This document shows positions 1-9,059 of a DNA stretch of 64,000 bases, one piece after another (position 1 is the stretch's first letter; every line of letters starts with the position of its first letter). The DNA comes from Stentor coeruleus. Lineage: Eukaryota; Ciliophora; Heterotrichea; Heterotrichida; Stentoridae. Made by a program: the position numbers and the translations under genes. The stretch is taken from assembly GCA_001970955.1 (NCBI GenBank), contig MPUH01000005.1, forward strand, positions 124,001-188,000, in the 5' to 3' direction. The notes under the pieces were generated by a model. It had not been told where the DNA came from. It did not search any database and worked only from the letters and a program-made list of their open reading frames with translations.

Positions 1-460
1 GAATGAGGTGTGTGGGGCTAATTTTCGTGTACTAAATAAAAGGTATGAAAATGCTGTGCTGATAACGGCTGCGGCTAGTAAGAGAAGGCCTACCCACAAT
101 TATTATGATGTTTTTGTTTATTTGATTGATGCTGTAAAGCTTGATATTACATATATGCATGAAGAAGTTATGCTTTTACTTGAAGATCGGACTATGATAA
201 GATTCTTTGAAAGTAAGCTACAGAGAAAAGGTATAACGAGTCTTAAAAATACAGTTGAAAAGAAATATGAAATATCACGACCTAATATACCTATTTCTAA
301 GGAAGAACTTATAATTGAAGAACAAGGGGAAAATTTCCAGCTTAGGAAAGCTATTGATGATTTTGATGACAATACACAAAGTGTACTAAGCTCGATACAA
401 CCTGAAGATTTTAGACCAATAACCCCTTTTTTAAGTACAATAACCCTAGATGGCAAGTAA
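1..460 (+). CDS. 3' part of an unrecognised protein gene
   Basis: The frame is open from the left edge (first whole codon at base 2) to a TAA at 458-460, so the gene starts before the window. About 152 residues are visible. They contain aromatic and hydrophobic blocks (for example YYDVFVYLIDAV and EEVMLLLEDRTMIRFFESKL) that look like a folded domain rather than chance translation. They are followed by a charged, probably disordered tail rich in Glu, Asp and Ser. I do not recognise the family and assign no function. The 3' flank runs toward a minus-strand gene at 723, so the two are convergent. Confidence is for the gene being real, not for any role. Confidence 0.65.
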   Translation, partial: NEVCGANFRVLNKRYENAVLITAAASKRRPTHNYYDVFVYLIDAVKLDITYMHEEVMLLLEDRTMIRFFESKLQRKGITSLKNTVEKKYEISRPNIPISKEELIIEEQGENFQLRKAIDDFDDNTQSVLSSIQPEDFRPITPFLSTITLDGK

Positions 461-722
461 CTAATGTTTATGAGGATATTGCTAATATTATATATTAAAA
501 TTTCTTGCATGTCATCTATTTAGAGTATTTACGTTTTATCAAATTTTATATATAATATCATTAACCAAATATATCTTATTTTTTTTATCCTCTAAACCAA
601 ATCTCATTTCCTTTTACTTTATTTTCCAATATAATCAGCATAATATTCTCTATCCTCCCCAACAATCTTGACGCAAAATTTAATCTTTACTATAAAAAAT
701 ATAATCTTGTTATATAATACTA

Positions 723-1121
723 TTACTTACTACTCGAAATCGCTTCTTTTTTAATTTTCTCAAACTTTTCCAACTCATTCTGTAAATGGTCATAAGAAGA
801 GTAAAAAGAATTTCTAATTGATGCAACTGGTATTATAGTCCTTGGATATGCATCAGGTATTAATATTGGTTTTTTTAAAGTTTCTTTAACATAATTCAAT
901 GATTCTTTACTGCTTTTATTTTCGACATAAGTATTTTCTTTATTAATACTATATGCTCTAGGTTTGTGTCCAAGGACATTCCACAACATGCTCAAACCAC
1001 GATCTTTTTGTTCTACAGAATTATTCCTAGATGATTGGACTATACGTTCAAGGCTGCGATTCTGCGTGGTCTCAAGTCGGATATTCGAAAGCCTTGGTCT
1101 TAAAACTGGAGGTCTTTTCAT
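723..1121 (-). CDS. Small basic hypothetical protein
   Basis: This is a 132-residue frame from an ATG at 1119-1121 to a TAA at 723-725. The protein is basic at the N-terminus (MKRPPVLRPRLSNIRLE) and ends in a short likely helix (LQNELEKFEKIKKEAISSSK). I see no domain, signal peptide or membrane segment. Support for a real gene is indirect: the upstream side (1122-1600) has the C-depleted composition seen upstream of other minus-strand genes here, and the start is preceded by the usual AT-rich stretch. It could be a small cytoskeletal or ciliary protein, but nothing in the sequence decides that. Confidence 0.5.
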   Translation of the reverse strand: MKRPPVLRPRLSNIRLETTQNRSLERIVQSSRNNSVEQKDRGLSMLWNVLGHKPRAYSINKENTYVENKSSKESLNYVKETLKKPILIPDAYPRTIIPVASIRNSFYSSYDHLQNELEKFEKIKKEAISSSK

Positions 1122-1792
1122 ATAAAATTTTTTATATTCAAATTTTTATGGCAAAAAATTTAGTTTTTGTTTAGAGAATTTATATGAGAAGATATAATAT
1201 TTTTTTAAGAGTTGTGTAGAAGATTGGGATATATGATGAAATATAGTTGGCGGGGTGGGATATATGGACTTAAAATTGTTGGGTAATAGTAATGATAAAA
1301 TTTTTTTGATGAAGTTAAGGGATACTGCTTTAGGGCTGTATGGTTTTTTATAGGGATTGTGTGGGTTTGTTTGATATTTTTTAAGATTTTAATAATTATG
1401 GATTTGTATAAGGTAAATAGTATGGATTATTTTGAAGGCTTGTGATGGATTAGTATTGGTTTAGTAGTTAAGATAGTGAGAATGGGTAAAATTTTTTTTA
1501 GGGAGGAGGTTGGAGAAGTGAATGATGAGATTGTGATGGAAGTTTGTTTAGAAGTGTTTTGGGTTGTTTGAGTGATTTTACTGAATATATTGTTGGATTT
1601 TAGTTTTAAGTTTTTTTACTAAAAACCAGTGAAAGCATAGTCTACTGTAAAAACATAGAATTTTTTTTTTTCAAATGTCCCTTAAACCAAATACACCATC
1701 TAAGCCCTATTTTCCATACCCTTGACTCAAAAGTTTTCCCCATTCCCTAATACTCAATATACTAAATCCTACAACTTATACATCTAATAAAT
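1122..1792. other. Divergent intergenic region with G-to-C skew switch
   Basis: No gene seen. It separates the minus-strand gene ending at 1121 from the HSF gene. The left two thirds of the + strand carry many G and very few C (in 1261-1320 I count 13 G and 1 C); after about 1640 C replaces G. It presumably holds two back-to-back promoters. Confidence 0.6.
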
Positions 1793-2416
1793 ATGAGTTC
1801 CAGAAAAAGCACAAAGCATCAGCCAACTTCTTTTATAAGAAAGACTTATAAAATCTTAGATAAGTCTAAACATAACCATATTATTAGTTGGAGTGATGAC
1901 GGCCTGAGCTTCGTCATCAAAGACCAACATTCTTTTACAAATACCATCCTCCCACAATACTTTAAGCATAAAAACTTCGCAAGCTTTAACAGACAACTTA
2001 ATATGTACGATTTCCATAAGACAAAAGAAGATATTCTTGAATTTTCACATCCTTTATTCCAAAGAAATAATGAGACATTATTAAGTCAAATCAATCGTAA
2101 AACCGCAGAGCCTCAAGTTTTCAAAGCTAATACACATGAATTGGGTCAGAGATTGAAGAAATTCCAATTCCAGCAAAATACTATGAAAGAAATGCTTGAA
2201 AGCTTAGAAAAGCAATATGATAAGATTGTTGAGCAAAATCAAATCCTGATTTGTGAAGTAATGCAAAGCAAGCAGAGAGAAAAACGAATAGAAATGTATA
2301 TAAATAAAATAGAGGAAAGGAAAAAGGAGGAAAAGCGTAAAGAAACTGTTCAGGTTGAATGCAGGACGGAAAGTGATGATTATTTAAAACTCAGTCCTTT
2401 GCATTCAGATGACTAG
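1793..2416 (+). CDS. Heat shock factor-type transcription factor
   Basis: A 207-residue protein. Residues about 12-105 form a clear HSF DNA-binding domain, with the WSDDGLSFVIKD strand-turn region, the YFKHKNFASFNRQLNMYDFHK recognition-helix block and the FSHPLFQRNN wing. A heptad-like segment at about 117-183 would serve as the trimerisation coiled coil (HR-A/B). HSFs bind nGAAn heat-shock elements in the nucleus. This one is much shorter than animal HSFs and ends just after the coiled coil in a Lys/Glu-rich and acidic tail, so any activation domain must be small. The ATG at 1793 follows TAATAAAT, as is typical of starts in this window. Confidence 0.93.
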   Translation: MSSRKSTKHQPTSFIRKTYKILDKSKHNHIISWSDDGLSFVIKDQHSFTNTILPQYFKHKNFASFNRQLNMYDFHKTKEDILEFSHPLFQRNNETLLSQINRKTAEPQVFKANTHELGQRLKKFQFQQNTMKEMLESLEKQYDKIVEQNQILICEVMQSKQREKRIEMYINKIEERKKEEKRKETVQVECRTESDDYLKLSPLHSDD

Positions 2417-3169
2417 TGTAAACTATAGATAAGAGCTATTTATTGTCAACCCATAGGGTAGTATAATAAACTAAGGGTAAAAGGAATTTGTATGGATTTT
2501 CGTTTTGGATGCTGAGGAAATTTTTTTATGTCAGAAATCGGTTTTATTCATGATGATATTTAACTGTAAAATACCAGATGAGATTAACAACACATGAGCT
2601 TTAAGGATTGTTTATATGTAAGTTTGCCTTGCAGAGGTGAAGTGATGAAAAATGGTCATGAATTTTTTAAGATTTCCCTAAAGGTTAAGTTTTAAAAATC
2701 AGAAATATTATATAGCTAAAACCATATATTAACTACATCTTAAGAAATCAATGCTATTCAGCTAGATTGCGATATTTGCCATCCAATCTTTATAAAAGCT
2801 ACTAAAAATTTCAAAGCCATCCCATATAAAAACCCTTAAACGCTTTTCACTATTATTATAAACCCATTTTATCATTTCATAACATAAATTCCTCCTAAAT
2901 TTGCAAAAACCACTTAAAAAATCTCTTCATTTCTAAAATCCATTTTATCCTTCGCATATCAAATATTCTAAAACCCTAACATAATTTCACATAAAAAAGT
3001 CCCTTATTCTTTTTACCTACCTTCATAAAAACCTTTTATACTTTCTTATATTCTATATTTTAAACACAAGCTTATAATCTTATTTAAGCCTAATAATCTC
3101 ATTCAATTCTTATACATCTAATCCTCTTCATAGTCTGTTATAATCTAAGCAACTCCTATAATATAAAAT
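2417..3169. other. Intergenic region between tandem genes
   Basis: No gene seen. After the HSF stop the + strand is G-biased to about 2690, then becomes C-rich and almost G-free up to the next start (2881-2940: 14 C, 1 G by hand count). An AT-rich ATAATATAAA block sits immediately before the ATG at 3170. Confidence 0.6.
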
Positions 3170-3970
3170 ATGAGTTTATTAATCAGGAATATTTCAGACA
3201 GGGTTTCTCAAGAAGATTTGATTGAAGTTTTTCAAGATTTTGGGGACTTTGAAATCAGTTACTTTGTAAGATCTACTAAGGGTTCATTCGCATTTGTCAA
3301 GTACTTTGAACACAGCTCAGCCCGAAAGGCACTTTTATCCCTGAATGGTAGAATCATGGCTGGATGCATATTATACATTGAATACTGTCACAACTTTCCT
3401 GATTTTCCTGCAATAAAACCAGCTACGGACCCTCCTAAAACAATCATAATAAATGCTAGCGATGTTGAAAATCACTCAATACCTGTATCATTGAATCTAC
3501 TCGATGACAACCATACAAATTCTATCCATACAGCTGAAAACTTAAACACAGAGTCTCTAATCGTATTAAGCAATTCATTAACTATAGAAAATGAAGGACA
3601 AATATTAGAGAATCAGCATGATCTCTCTTTTAACACAAAAATGAAAAATGCTGAGGATTCTAATGAACCTTGTGCTGAAATTCCTCAAATTATCCCTGCA
3701 GTTGTAGAAGTTGCAGGCAATTATGATGAGGAAAAAAACAAATCGATTAAGAAAAGAAGTAGGAAAGATAAGGAAAAAAAAAACTCTGTCATACGTGTTG
3801 TTGGAGAAAAAGTTTTAGAATCGTATGGGAGTATGTTTAAACTTAAGAAGGTTAATAAAAATAAAGATCAAAACAGCATTGTATTATGTGAGCTATGTCA
3901 AAGAGAATTTAAAATGAAATCAATTAGATCACATACAGTGTCACTAGTGCATAAGTCTAAAATTAGTTAA
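3170..3970 (+). CDS. RRM RNA-binding protein with C-terminal zinc finger
   Basis: A 266-residue protein. Residues about 2-73 form one RNA-recognition motif, with an RNP2-like LLIRNI at the start and an RNP1-like KGSFAFVKY. The middle (about 80-200) is low-complexity and acidic, followed by a Lys-rich stretch (KKRSRKDKEKKN) that could be a nuclear localisation signal. The C-terminus has a matrin/U1-type finger, C-x2-C-x11-H-x5-H at about 240-261. An RRM with a U1-type finger suggests an RNA-processing role, but no specific orthologue is recognisable. It has its own promoter flank and is not obviously co-transcribed with the HSF gene. Confidence 0.85.
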   Translation: MSLLIRNISDRVSQEDLIEVFQDFGDFEISYFVRSTKGSFAFVKYFEHSSARKALLSLNGRIMAGCILYIEYCHNFPDFPAIKPATDPPKTIIINASDVENHSIPVSLNLLDDNHTNSIHTAENLNTESLIVLSNSLTIENEGQILENQHDLSFNTKMKNAEDSNEPCAEIPQIIPAVVEVAGNYDEEKNKSIKKRSRKDKEKKNSVIRVVGEKVLESYGSMFKLKKVNKNKDQNSIVLCELCQREFKMKSIRSHTVSLVHKSKIS

Positions 3971-4408
3971 GATTATAATATTTAATGATATTATTTGGGT
4001 GTATTTAATCCCTATCCTACTCGTTCTTATCAAAACAAACATAAAATAATTCCTTATAAACTGAAATCAAATACTACGCTAAATCATCCACCAGAAAAAG
4101 GCCAATTATTCCAACACATATCTTATATCTCAAAAAACACTAAAAACTTAAAAACATCTATTTATAAGTGTACTATATAATATCCCTATATAATATTGTA
4201 TAATTCCATTAACTGGAGAGAAAATTTGTCAATCAAAATCGAAAAATCTAAAAACCTATAAATCTCCACAGATTTCTTCCTATAAAAACATAAATTTAAC
4301 ACAACACCAAACACTTAATCCTATCATCCTCCTCTTTTCATCTTCATCTTCCTAACTTTTCTTGTTAAAATATATACAAATAAAAAACTTGCAAATCTTT
4401 GTATATAA
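3971..4408. other. Intergenic region, C-rich promoter flank
   Basis: No supported gene. A 61-codon frame at 3995-4180 has biased low-complexity content and lies in G-depleted promoter-like sequence, so I leave it out. Just before the next start is TTTGTATATAA. Confidence 0.5.
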
Positions 4409-6175
4409 ATGTGGTTAGTATTAGCTTTGATTACTGCTTCAACAGCATGTGACCCTCAATGTTCGCTCTCATGCGAGCTTTTCAATGCCCCGACCATGTG
4501 TTACGCGAACTGCGGATGTGATTCTCTATCATTTACCCTTCCCATCTCAGCCGAAGTATCCGAAGAAGCTTCTAAATGGCAATCAGTCCTAGCCCATTAT
4601 ACCGGGTGTTCATTTTCTTCATATCTTGACTGCCAGAATCTAGTCTGCCCTCATCAATATCTCCAGTGTGTAAAACTTGCCTCTTGTGAAGCTCTTACAG
4701 ACTTTAAGATTCTTGTTGAAAATATTCCAAGTCACCTCTGGCATGGTTTAGGTCAAAAAGTTCTTACAAATACCTTAGCCCCTGAGCATAACAATCAAAT
4801 TCTTGTTGAATATCAACAATGTTTATCACTTTGTCTTCAAAGCTCAGCATCAGTTTATGAGATTTCAAGTAATGAATTTTTCTCTCAATATGAAACTTGT
4901 AGTGAAATCTATTGTGCTGAAGGACTTAAAGAATTTAAAGCTAACTGTCAGGATAATTGTAATGAAGGATGCTTTGATGGAGAAAACACGAATTATAACT
5001 GTTTGGATTCTTGTATTGAGAATGGATGTTCAAGTTTTGGTATGAGTGTTGTTAAGGGTGTTAGGGAGATTTTTGAAGATAGATGCGAGAATAACTGTTT
5101 TAATGGGTGTGATGTTTCTGGGGTTGAAGATTGGAGTTGTTATGAAAATTGTAGTTTGCAACAGTGTGAGATTTTACCTGAGGATGAAGTTATGATGAAT
5201 ATTATTGGAGATGAGTGTTCTGATTCCTGTGAAGCCGTATGCACTAATAAACGAGGATTTAATACAAAGTGTTATAACAAATGCATTAAAAAGCATTGTC
5301 AAGTAAAACTTGAAGTCCCTGAAGTAATTGGCGCTATTAGCAATTGTGGACAAGTCTGCTTCCAACAGTGCTTTGTTAATTATCAGATGGTCTCTGGCTG
5401 TTATAACCCTTGTATGAGCACTTGCACTTCTGTTGCTCTTGCTGAACCTGAACCTGTTTTGACAAGCGTGATTGAAACTGCATTAAATCAAAACAACAAC
5501 TGTGAATGGAGTTGCTACCATCAATGTTTCTATAATGGAGTACTTGATACACAATGCTATGATAATTGTGTGGCAACCTATTGCGCTTCTGAAACTGAAG
5601 TTGAAGTTGAAGTTAAACCATTAGAACAAGGAAACTGTGCTCAGCAATGTGTTACAAAATGCACAACAGATGGAGTATTAAATCAAGCATGCTATATGGA
5701 ATGCTATCAACAATGTGGATATAATACTCCTAAAATAGAGTCATTAGAACAAGGAAATTGTGCTCAGCAATGTGTTACAAAATGCGGAAATATCTCAGTT
5801 GAAAATAATACATTATTAGAGCAAGGAAACTGTGCTCAGCAATGTGTTACAAAATGCACAACAGATGGAGTTTTGAATCAAGCATGCTATATGGAATGCT
5901 ATCAACAATGTGGATATATCTCAATTGAAGAAACTAAGCCATTAGAGCAAGGAAACTGTGCTCAGCAATGTGTTACAAAATGCACAACAGATGGAGTTTT
6001 AAATCAAGCATGTTATATGGAATGCTATCAACAATGCGGATATGTTTCGATAGAAGAAGTTAATCCATTAGAGCAAGGAAGCCATGATATCGAAAAAGAA
6101 GCTCCAAGGATCCACGCAAAAATCCTTTCAGTGAAAAGCTATAAAAAAAGTTCAATCATCTTAGCAGATTCTTAG
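4409..6175 (+). CDS. Secreted cysteine-rich repeat protein
   Basis: A 588-residue protein with a signal-peptide-like N-terminus (MWLVLALITASTA, cleavage likely before CDPQC). The rest is a string of cysteine modules of about 40 residues, roughly C-x3-C-x3-C-x(9-11)-C-x3-C-x3-C, spaced by acidic linkers; two Cys-rich blocks also precede them. Modules from about residue 260 to 400 have diverged, while those encoded from 5621 onward are near identical at DNA level. No catalytic motif or membrane anchor is visible. It is probably an extracellular, cortical or granule protein stabilised by disulfides. The last 30 residues lose the cysteines and become basic. Function is unknown. Confidence 0.85.
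   Translation: MWLVLALITASTACDPQCSLSCELFNAPTMCYANCGCDSLSFTLPISAEVSEEASKWQSVLAHYTGCSFSSYLDCQNLVCPHQYLQCVKLASCEALTDFKILVENIPSHLWHGLGQKVLTNTLAPEHNNQILVEYQQCLSLCLQSSASVYEISSNEFFSQYETCSEIYCAEGLKEFKANCQDNCNEGCFDGENTNYNCLDSCIENGCSSFGMSVVKGVREIFEDRCENNCFNGCDVSGVEDWSCYENCSLQQCEILPEDEVMMNIIGDECSDSCEAVCTNKRGFNTKCYNKCIKKHCQVKLEVPEVIGAISNCGQVCFQQCFVNYQMVSGCYNPCMSTCTSVALAEPEPVLTSVIETALNQNNNCEWSCYHQCFYNGVLDTQCYDNCVATYCASETEVEVEVKPLEQGNCAQQCVTKCTTDGVLNQACYMECYQQCGYNTPKIESLEQGNCAQQCVTKCGNISVENNTLLEQGNCAQQCVTKCTTDGVLNQACYMECYQQCGYISIEETKPLEQGNCAQQCVTKCTTDGVLNQACYMECYQQCGYVSIEEVNPLEQGSHDIEKEAPRIHAKILSVKSYKKSSIILADS
5621..6080 (+). repeat. Near-identical tandem coding repeats
   Basis: Copies begin at 5621, 5744, 5816, 5942 and 6068 and each starts with codons for LEQG. 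The three full copies encode the same NCAQQCVTKC...ACYMECYQQCGY module with a few silent changes. The copy at 5744 lacks 54 bases (18 residues) between two TGC/TGT codons, and the copy at 6068 is only a 13-base stub. The spacings of 123, 72 and 126 are all multiples of three, so the reading frame survives. Confidence 0.9.
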
Positions 6176-6392
6176 AATAGTTAATAGTTAAAATTTCTTA
6201 GATTTACTTTTTTTTCTTAACTTTTTGCATAAATATATATACGTTACATATAAAAATTTCCATATTGTAATAAAAATTACTTATATATATGTTTAATAGT
6301 CTTAAAGCTTTTCAAATATTTTCATAAACCCATGCTTTTAATTAAATCCACCTTTAATCGTCTGAATCAAGGCCAAAATATGGTGGATATAA

Positions 6393-7565
6393 ATGTCTCA
6401 CCGCAAATACGAAGCTCCGAGACATGGGTCTTTAGGATTTTTGCCACGCAAAAGGGCGAAAAAACAAAGGGGCCGTGTCAGAAGTTTCCCTAAGGATGAT
6501 GCTTCTAAAGCTCCACATCTAACAGCGTTTTTAGGATATAAGGCAGGGATGACTCATATTCTTCGTGAAGTCAATAAGCCAGGGTCTAAGCTTCATCAAA
6601 AAGAAGTTGTTGAGGCGGTGACTATCATTGAAACACCTCCAATTGTTGTTGTTGGACTTGTAGGTTATGTTGAGACTCCTCGTGGTCTCAAAGCTCTGAG
6701 CACACTTTGGGCCCAGCATCTTTCAGAAGAATGTAAGCGTCGTTTTTACAGAAACTGGGTGCAATCAAAGAAAAAGGCTTTCACAAAATACGCCACAAAA
6801 TACGAAGCCAACACTCCAAAAGTTCTTGAGCGAATCAAAAAATACTGTTGCGCAATCCGCATCCTAGTCCATACCCAAACCCAACTCCTCAGCCTCAAGC
6901 AGAAAAAGGCTCACATAATGGAAATCCAAATCAATGGTGGTTCCATCAATCAAAAAATCGATTTTGCTTTCAAAAACTTCGAACAGAAAATCTCCGTAGA
7001 TCAAGTATTCAGTCCTAATGAAATGATTGACACAATTGGTGTATGCAAAGGTAAAGGTTTTAATGGTGTTGTTAGAAGATGGGGTGTTAAGCTTTTACCT
7101 AGAAAAACTCATAGAGGAAGAAGGAAAGTTGCTTGTATTGGAGCATGGCATCCAGCAAGAGTTAAATATACAGTTCCAAGAGCAGGTCAATTAGGTTATC
7201 ATCATAGAACTGAGATGAATAAGAAAATTTATAGAATAGGCAAGAGTGAAGATCCTAAGAATGGCTCGACAGAACATGATATTACTGAGAAAAAAATTAC
7301 CCCGTTAGGAGGATTCCCACATTATGGTGTTGTGAAAAATGACTTTTTGATGCTGAAAGGAGCGATTGTTGGTACGAAAAAACGTGTGATTACTTTGAGG
7401 AAGTCCTTGCATCCACAGACTTCAAGGTCAGCACTTGAGGAAATCAATCTGAAGTTCATTGATACTAGTACTAAGTTCGGACATGGTAGATTCCAGACTG
7501 TTAAGGAGAAAGACGACTTCTTTGGACCACTTTATAGAAAATCTCGTAAGGAAGAAGCTAAATAG
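6393..7565 (+). CDS. RPL3: 60S ribosomal protein uL3
   Basis: A 390-residue protein close to the usual eukaryotic length of about 400. It begins [21 protein letters not shown], followed by the [10 protein letters not shown] block. The highly conserved core is GVVRRWG ... [23 protein letters not shown], which reaches the peptidyl-transferase centre and includes the histidine that is methylated in many eukaryotes. The C-terminal GRFQTVKEK...FFGPLYRK is also typical. It acts in the large subunit as an assembly and catalytic-centre protein. The ATG follows GGATATAA. Synonymous codon choice changes inside the gene, with more C between about 6760 and 6990. The assignment is secure. Confidence 0.98.
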   Translation: MSHRKYEAPRHGSLGFLPRKRAKKQRGRVRSFPKDDASKAPHLTAFLGYKAGMTHILREVNKPGSKLHQKEVVEAVTIIETPPIVVVGLVGYVETPRGLKALSTLWAQHLSEECKRRFYRNWVQSKKKAFTKYATKYEANTPKVLERIKKYCCAIRILVHTQTQLLSLKQKKAHIMEIQINGGSINQKIDFAFKNFEQKISVDQVFSPNEMIDTIGVCKGKGFNGVVRRWGVKLLPRKTHRGRRKVACIGAWHPARVKYTVPRAGQLGYHHRTEMNKKIYRIGKSEDPKNGSTEHDITEKKITPLGGFPHYGVVKNDFLMLKGAIVGTKKRVITLRKSLHPQTSRSALEEINLKFIDTSTKFGHGRFQTVKEKDDFFGPLYRKSRKEEAK

Positions 7566-7689
7566 TAACTTAGACTATTTTTCTAGAAACTTTTATTTGT
7601 TTATATAGTATATGAGTTTTTAACTTAGACTGCTAAGGAAACAACAATTTTTTAAAAGAATTTATTATGTTTATATATAAATTACAAGA

Positions 7690-8012
7690 AATAATGGACT
7701 GGCAATCTATAGAAAAAACAGCCAAGGTGCATATCTTGCAATACTGGAGAACTATCAGGGAAAAAGGCACCATACATTAAAGGTATACCTTAAAAAGCTA
7801 GACTTCACAAGAAAAACAAAATAAACACAAGACTTGCCTCAGTTATACTCACTCTCAAAAAAAGAAACTCTAAAGAATTACTGGGAAAAGTCAACGAGTA
7901 ATTATTAAAGATGACAAGTGGTACACCATCCCGAATCAGTTAAAAGAAAGAGATAGCAGGACTCTCAAATTTGGGCCTGATAAGGTTGCAACCCCGCCAA
8001 CCTAACTACTTT
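7690..8012. ncRNA. GC-richer island, candidate structured RNA
   Basis: This stretch between uL3 and the convergent gene at 8043 stands out. Hand counts give 35 to 43 percent G+C per line, against roughly 20 to 25 percent in other intergenic DNA here. G and C are both common on one strand, and no long frame exists. It contains short self-complementary segments, for example GGTGC at about 7736 pairing with GCACC at about 7767, and GGTTG at about 7984 with CAACC at about 7998. I could not match it to tRNA, 5S rRNA, U1-U6, SRP or RNase P consensus features from memory, and the strand is unknown. A decayed gene is the alternative. Confidence 0.35.
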
Positions 8013-8042
8013 CAACTTTAACATAAACTTTATATATAAGAA

Positions 8043-9059
8043 TTAAGAATTATCAATTATTTTGTCTTCAGGAACTGGAGAGTCACGAGGGTTTATAGGT
8101 AGTACTGATTCAGAAAGCTCTGGAATTGAGTAGTCTAAGTTTTCTTTATTCCTGGTTGTTGGAGGTTTCATCATTGGGCACTTGCTTTTTTGGGTGTTAA
8201 GTTTGATTAAATTTTCTGATATCCGGTTTTTGCTTAAATCAAGTAACCGTTTGTGTGTTTTGCTTTTAAGCTTATCTTTTTTCAGTTGATAAAAATCGTT
8301 ATTTAGTTGGGAGATTGTTTTTTGTAGTCTGGATTTTTCTTCTTTGATTTTCTCGTTTTCTATAAGCAATTCGTATTTTTGATTGTAGAGGGTTTCTGAT
8401 CGAAGGTCAAGATTTTGGTTAAGGAGGTTGAGTTCACGTTTTTGGAGAAGGATACGAGATTTCTTAGTGAAAACTTTTCCGATGTAGTCTAGCATGTCCT
8501 GCTCACTTTCTTCAATGGAAATACTAGATGTTTTATCTTTATTTTCTGAAAAATGGTTAAAGAAATTCATAGGTTTGAATAAATCCAAATCAAGATGACT
8601 CGCATCTTTACCAAAATCCTCTCTCATATCAAGCGAATTGCAAGTAGACTGCGTACTCATATTACAGTTTTCCTTAAGACAACTAACAAAAACCTCAATT
8701 TCTCCCACTTTAGCACCCAGCCACACTAAATTCTGCCTATTTTTCTTCCCATCAACCTCTTCAACATTAACACAACACTCAGCGACCTCTTTTTCTCCTA
8801 AAATCAGTCCTTTCACGCACACTTTTATAGTAATTTCTCTGCAGTCTCCTATTTTTATTTCAAAAAAATCCCCTCTACCTGGCATGTTCTGATTTTTGCT
8901 TTTGAATTCTTGTCCTAAATACTCAATCTTGCAGAACACCTTGCTTCCAGGGAATTTTGCAATATTATTATTTAAAGTCACTTCTGTTATTTTTACCACT
9001 GTAGTCGATTCTCCTTTTTGAATTATTTTCTTTGTGTCGTTTCTAACGTAGTTATGCAT
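8043..9059 (-). CDS. C2-like domain and coiled-coil protein
   Basis: A 338-residue protein. Residues about 15-125 read as an all-beta domain resembling a C2 fold (alternating strands such as VVKITEVTLNN, KVFCKIEYLGQEF, FFEIKIGDCREITIKVCVKG, GEIEVFVSCL); the acidic calcium loops are not obvious, so it may bind protein or lipid without calcium. Residues about 195-280 form a strong coiled coil (ELLIENEKIKEEKSRLQKTI), followed by a disordered tail with Pro and Ser. Such C2-plus-coil proteins are common in ciliate basal bodies and cortex, but that role is inference. The start at 9059 follows a TATAGTAA stretch. Confidence 0.7.
   Translation of the reverse strand: MHNYVRNDTKKIIQKGESTTVVKITEVTLNNNIAKFPGSKVFCKIEYLGQEFKSKNQNMPGRGDFFEIKIGDCREITIKVCVKGLILGEKEVAECCVNVEEVDGKKNRQNLVWLGAKVGEIEVFVSCLKENCNMSTQSTCNSLDMREDFGKDASHLDLDLFKPMNFFNHFSENKDKTSSISIEESEQDMLDYIGKVFTKKSRILLQKRELNLLNQNLDLRSETLYNQKYELLIENEKIKEEKSRLQKTISQLNNDFYQLKKDKLKSKTHKRLLDLSKNRISENLIKLNTQKSKCPMMKPPTTRNKENLDYSIPELSESVLPINPRDSPVPEDKIIDNS

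Noticed and set aside
723-735. GTAAGTAATAG at the end of the small gene as an intron
   Set aside because: It is 11 nt long, unlike the uniform 15 nt elsewhere, and joining does not extend a convincing protein.
3995-4180. 61-codon + frame between RRM and cysteine-rich genes
   Set aside because: It has low-complexity content typical of the G-free promoter flank, does not begin with ATG in a convincing context, and has no protein features.
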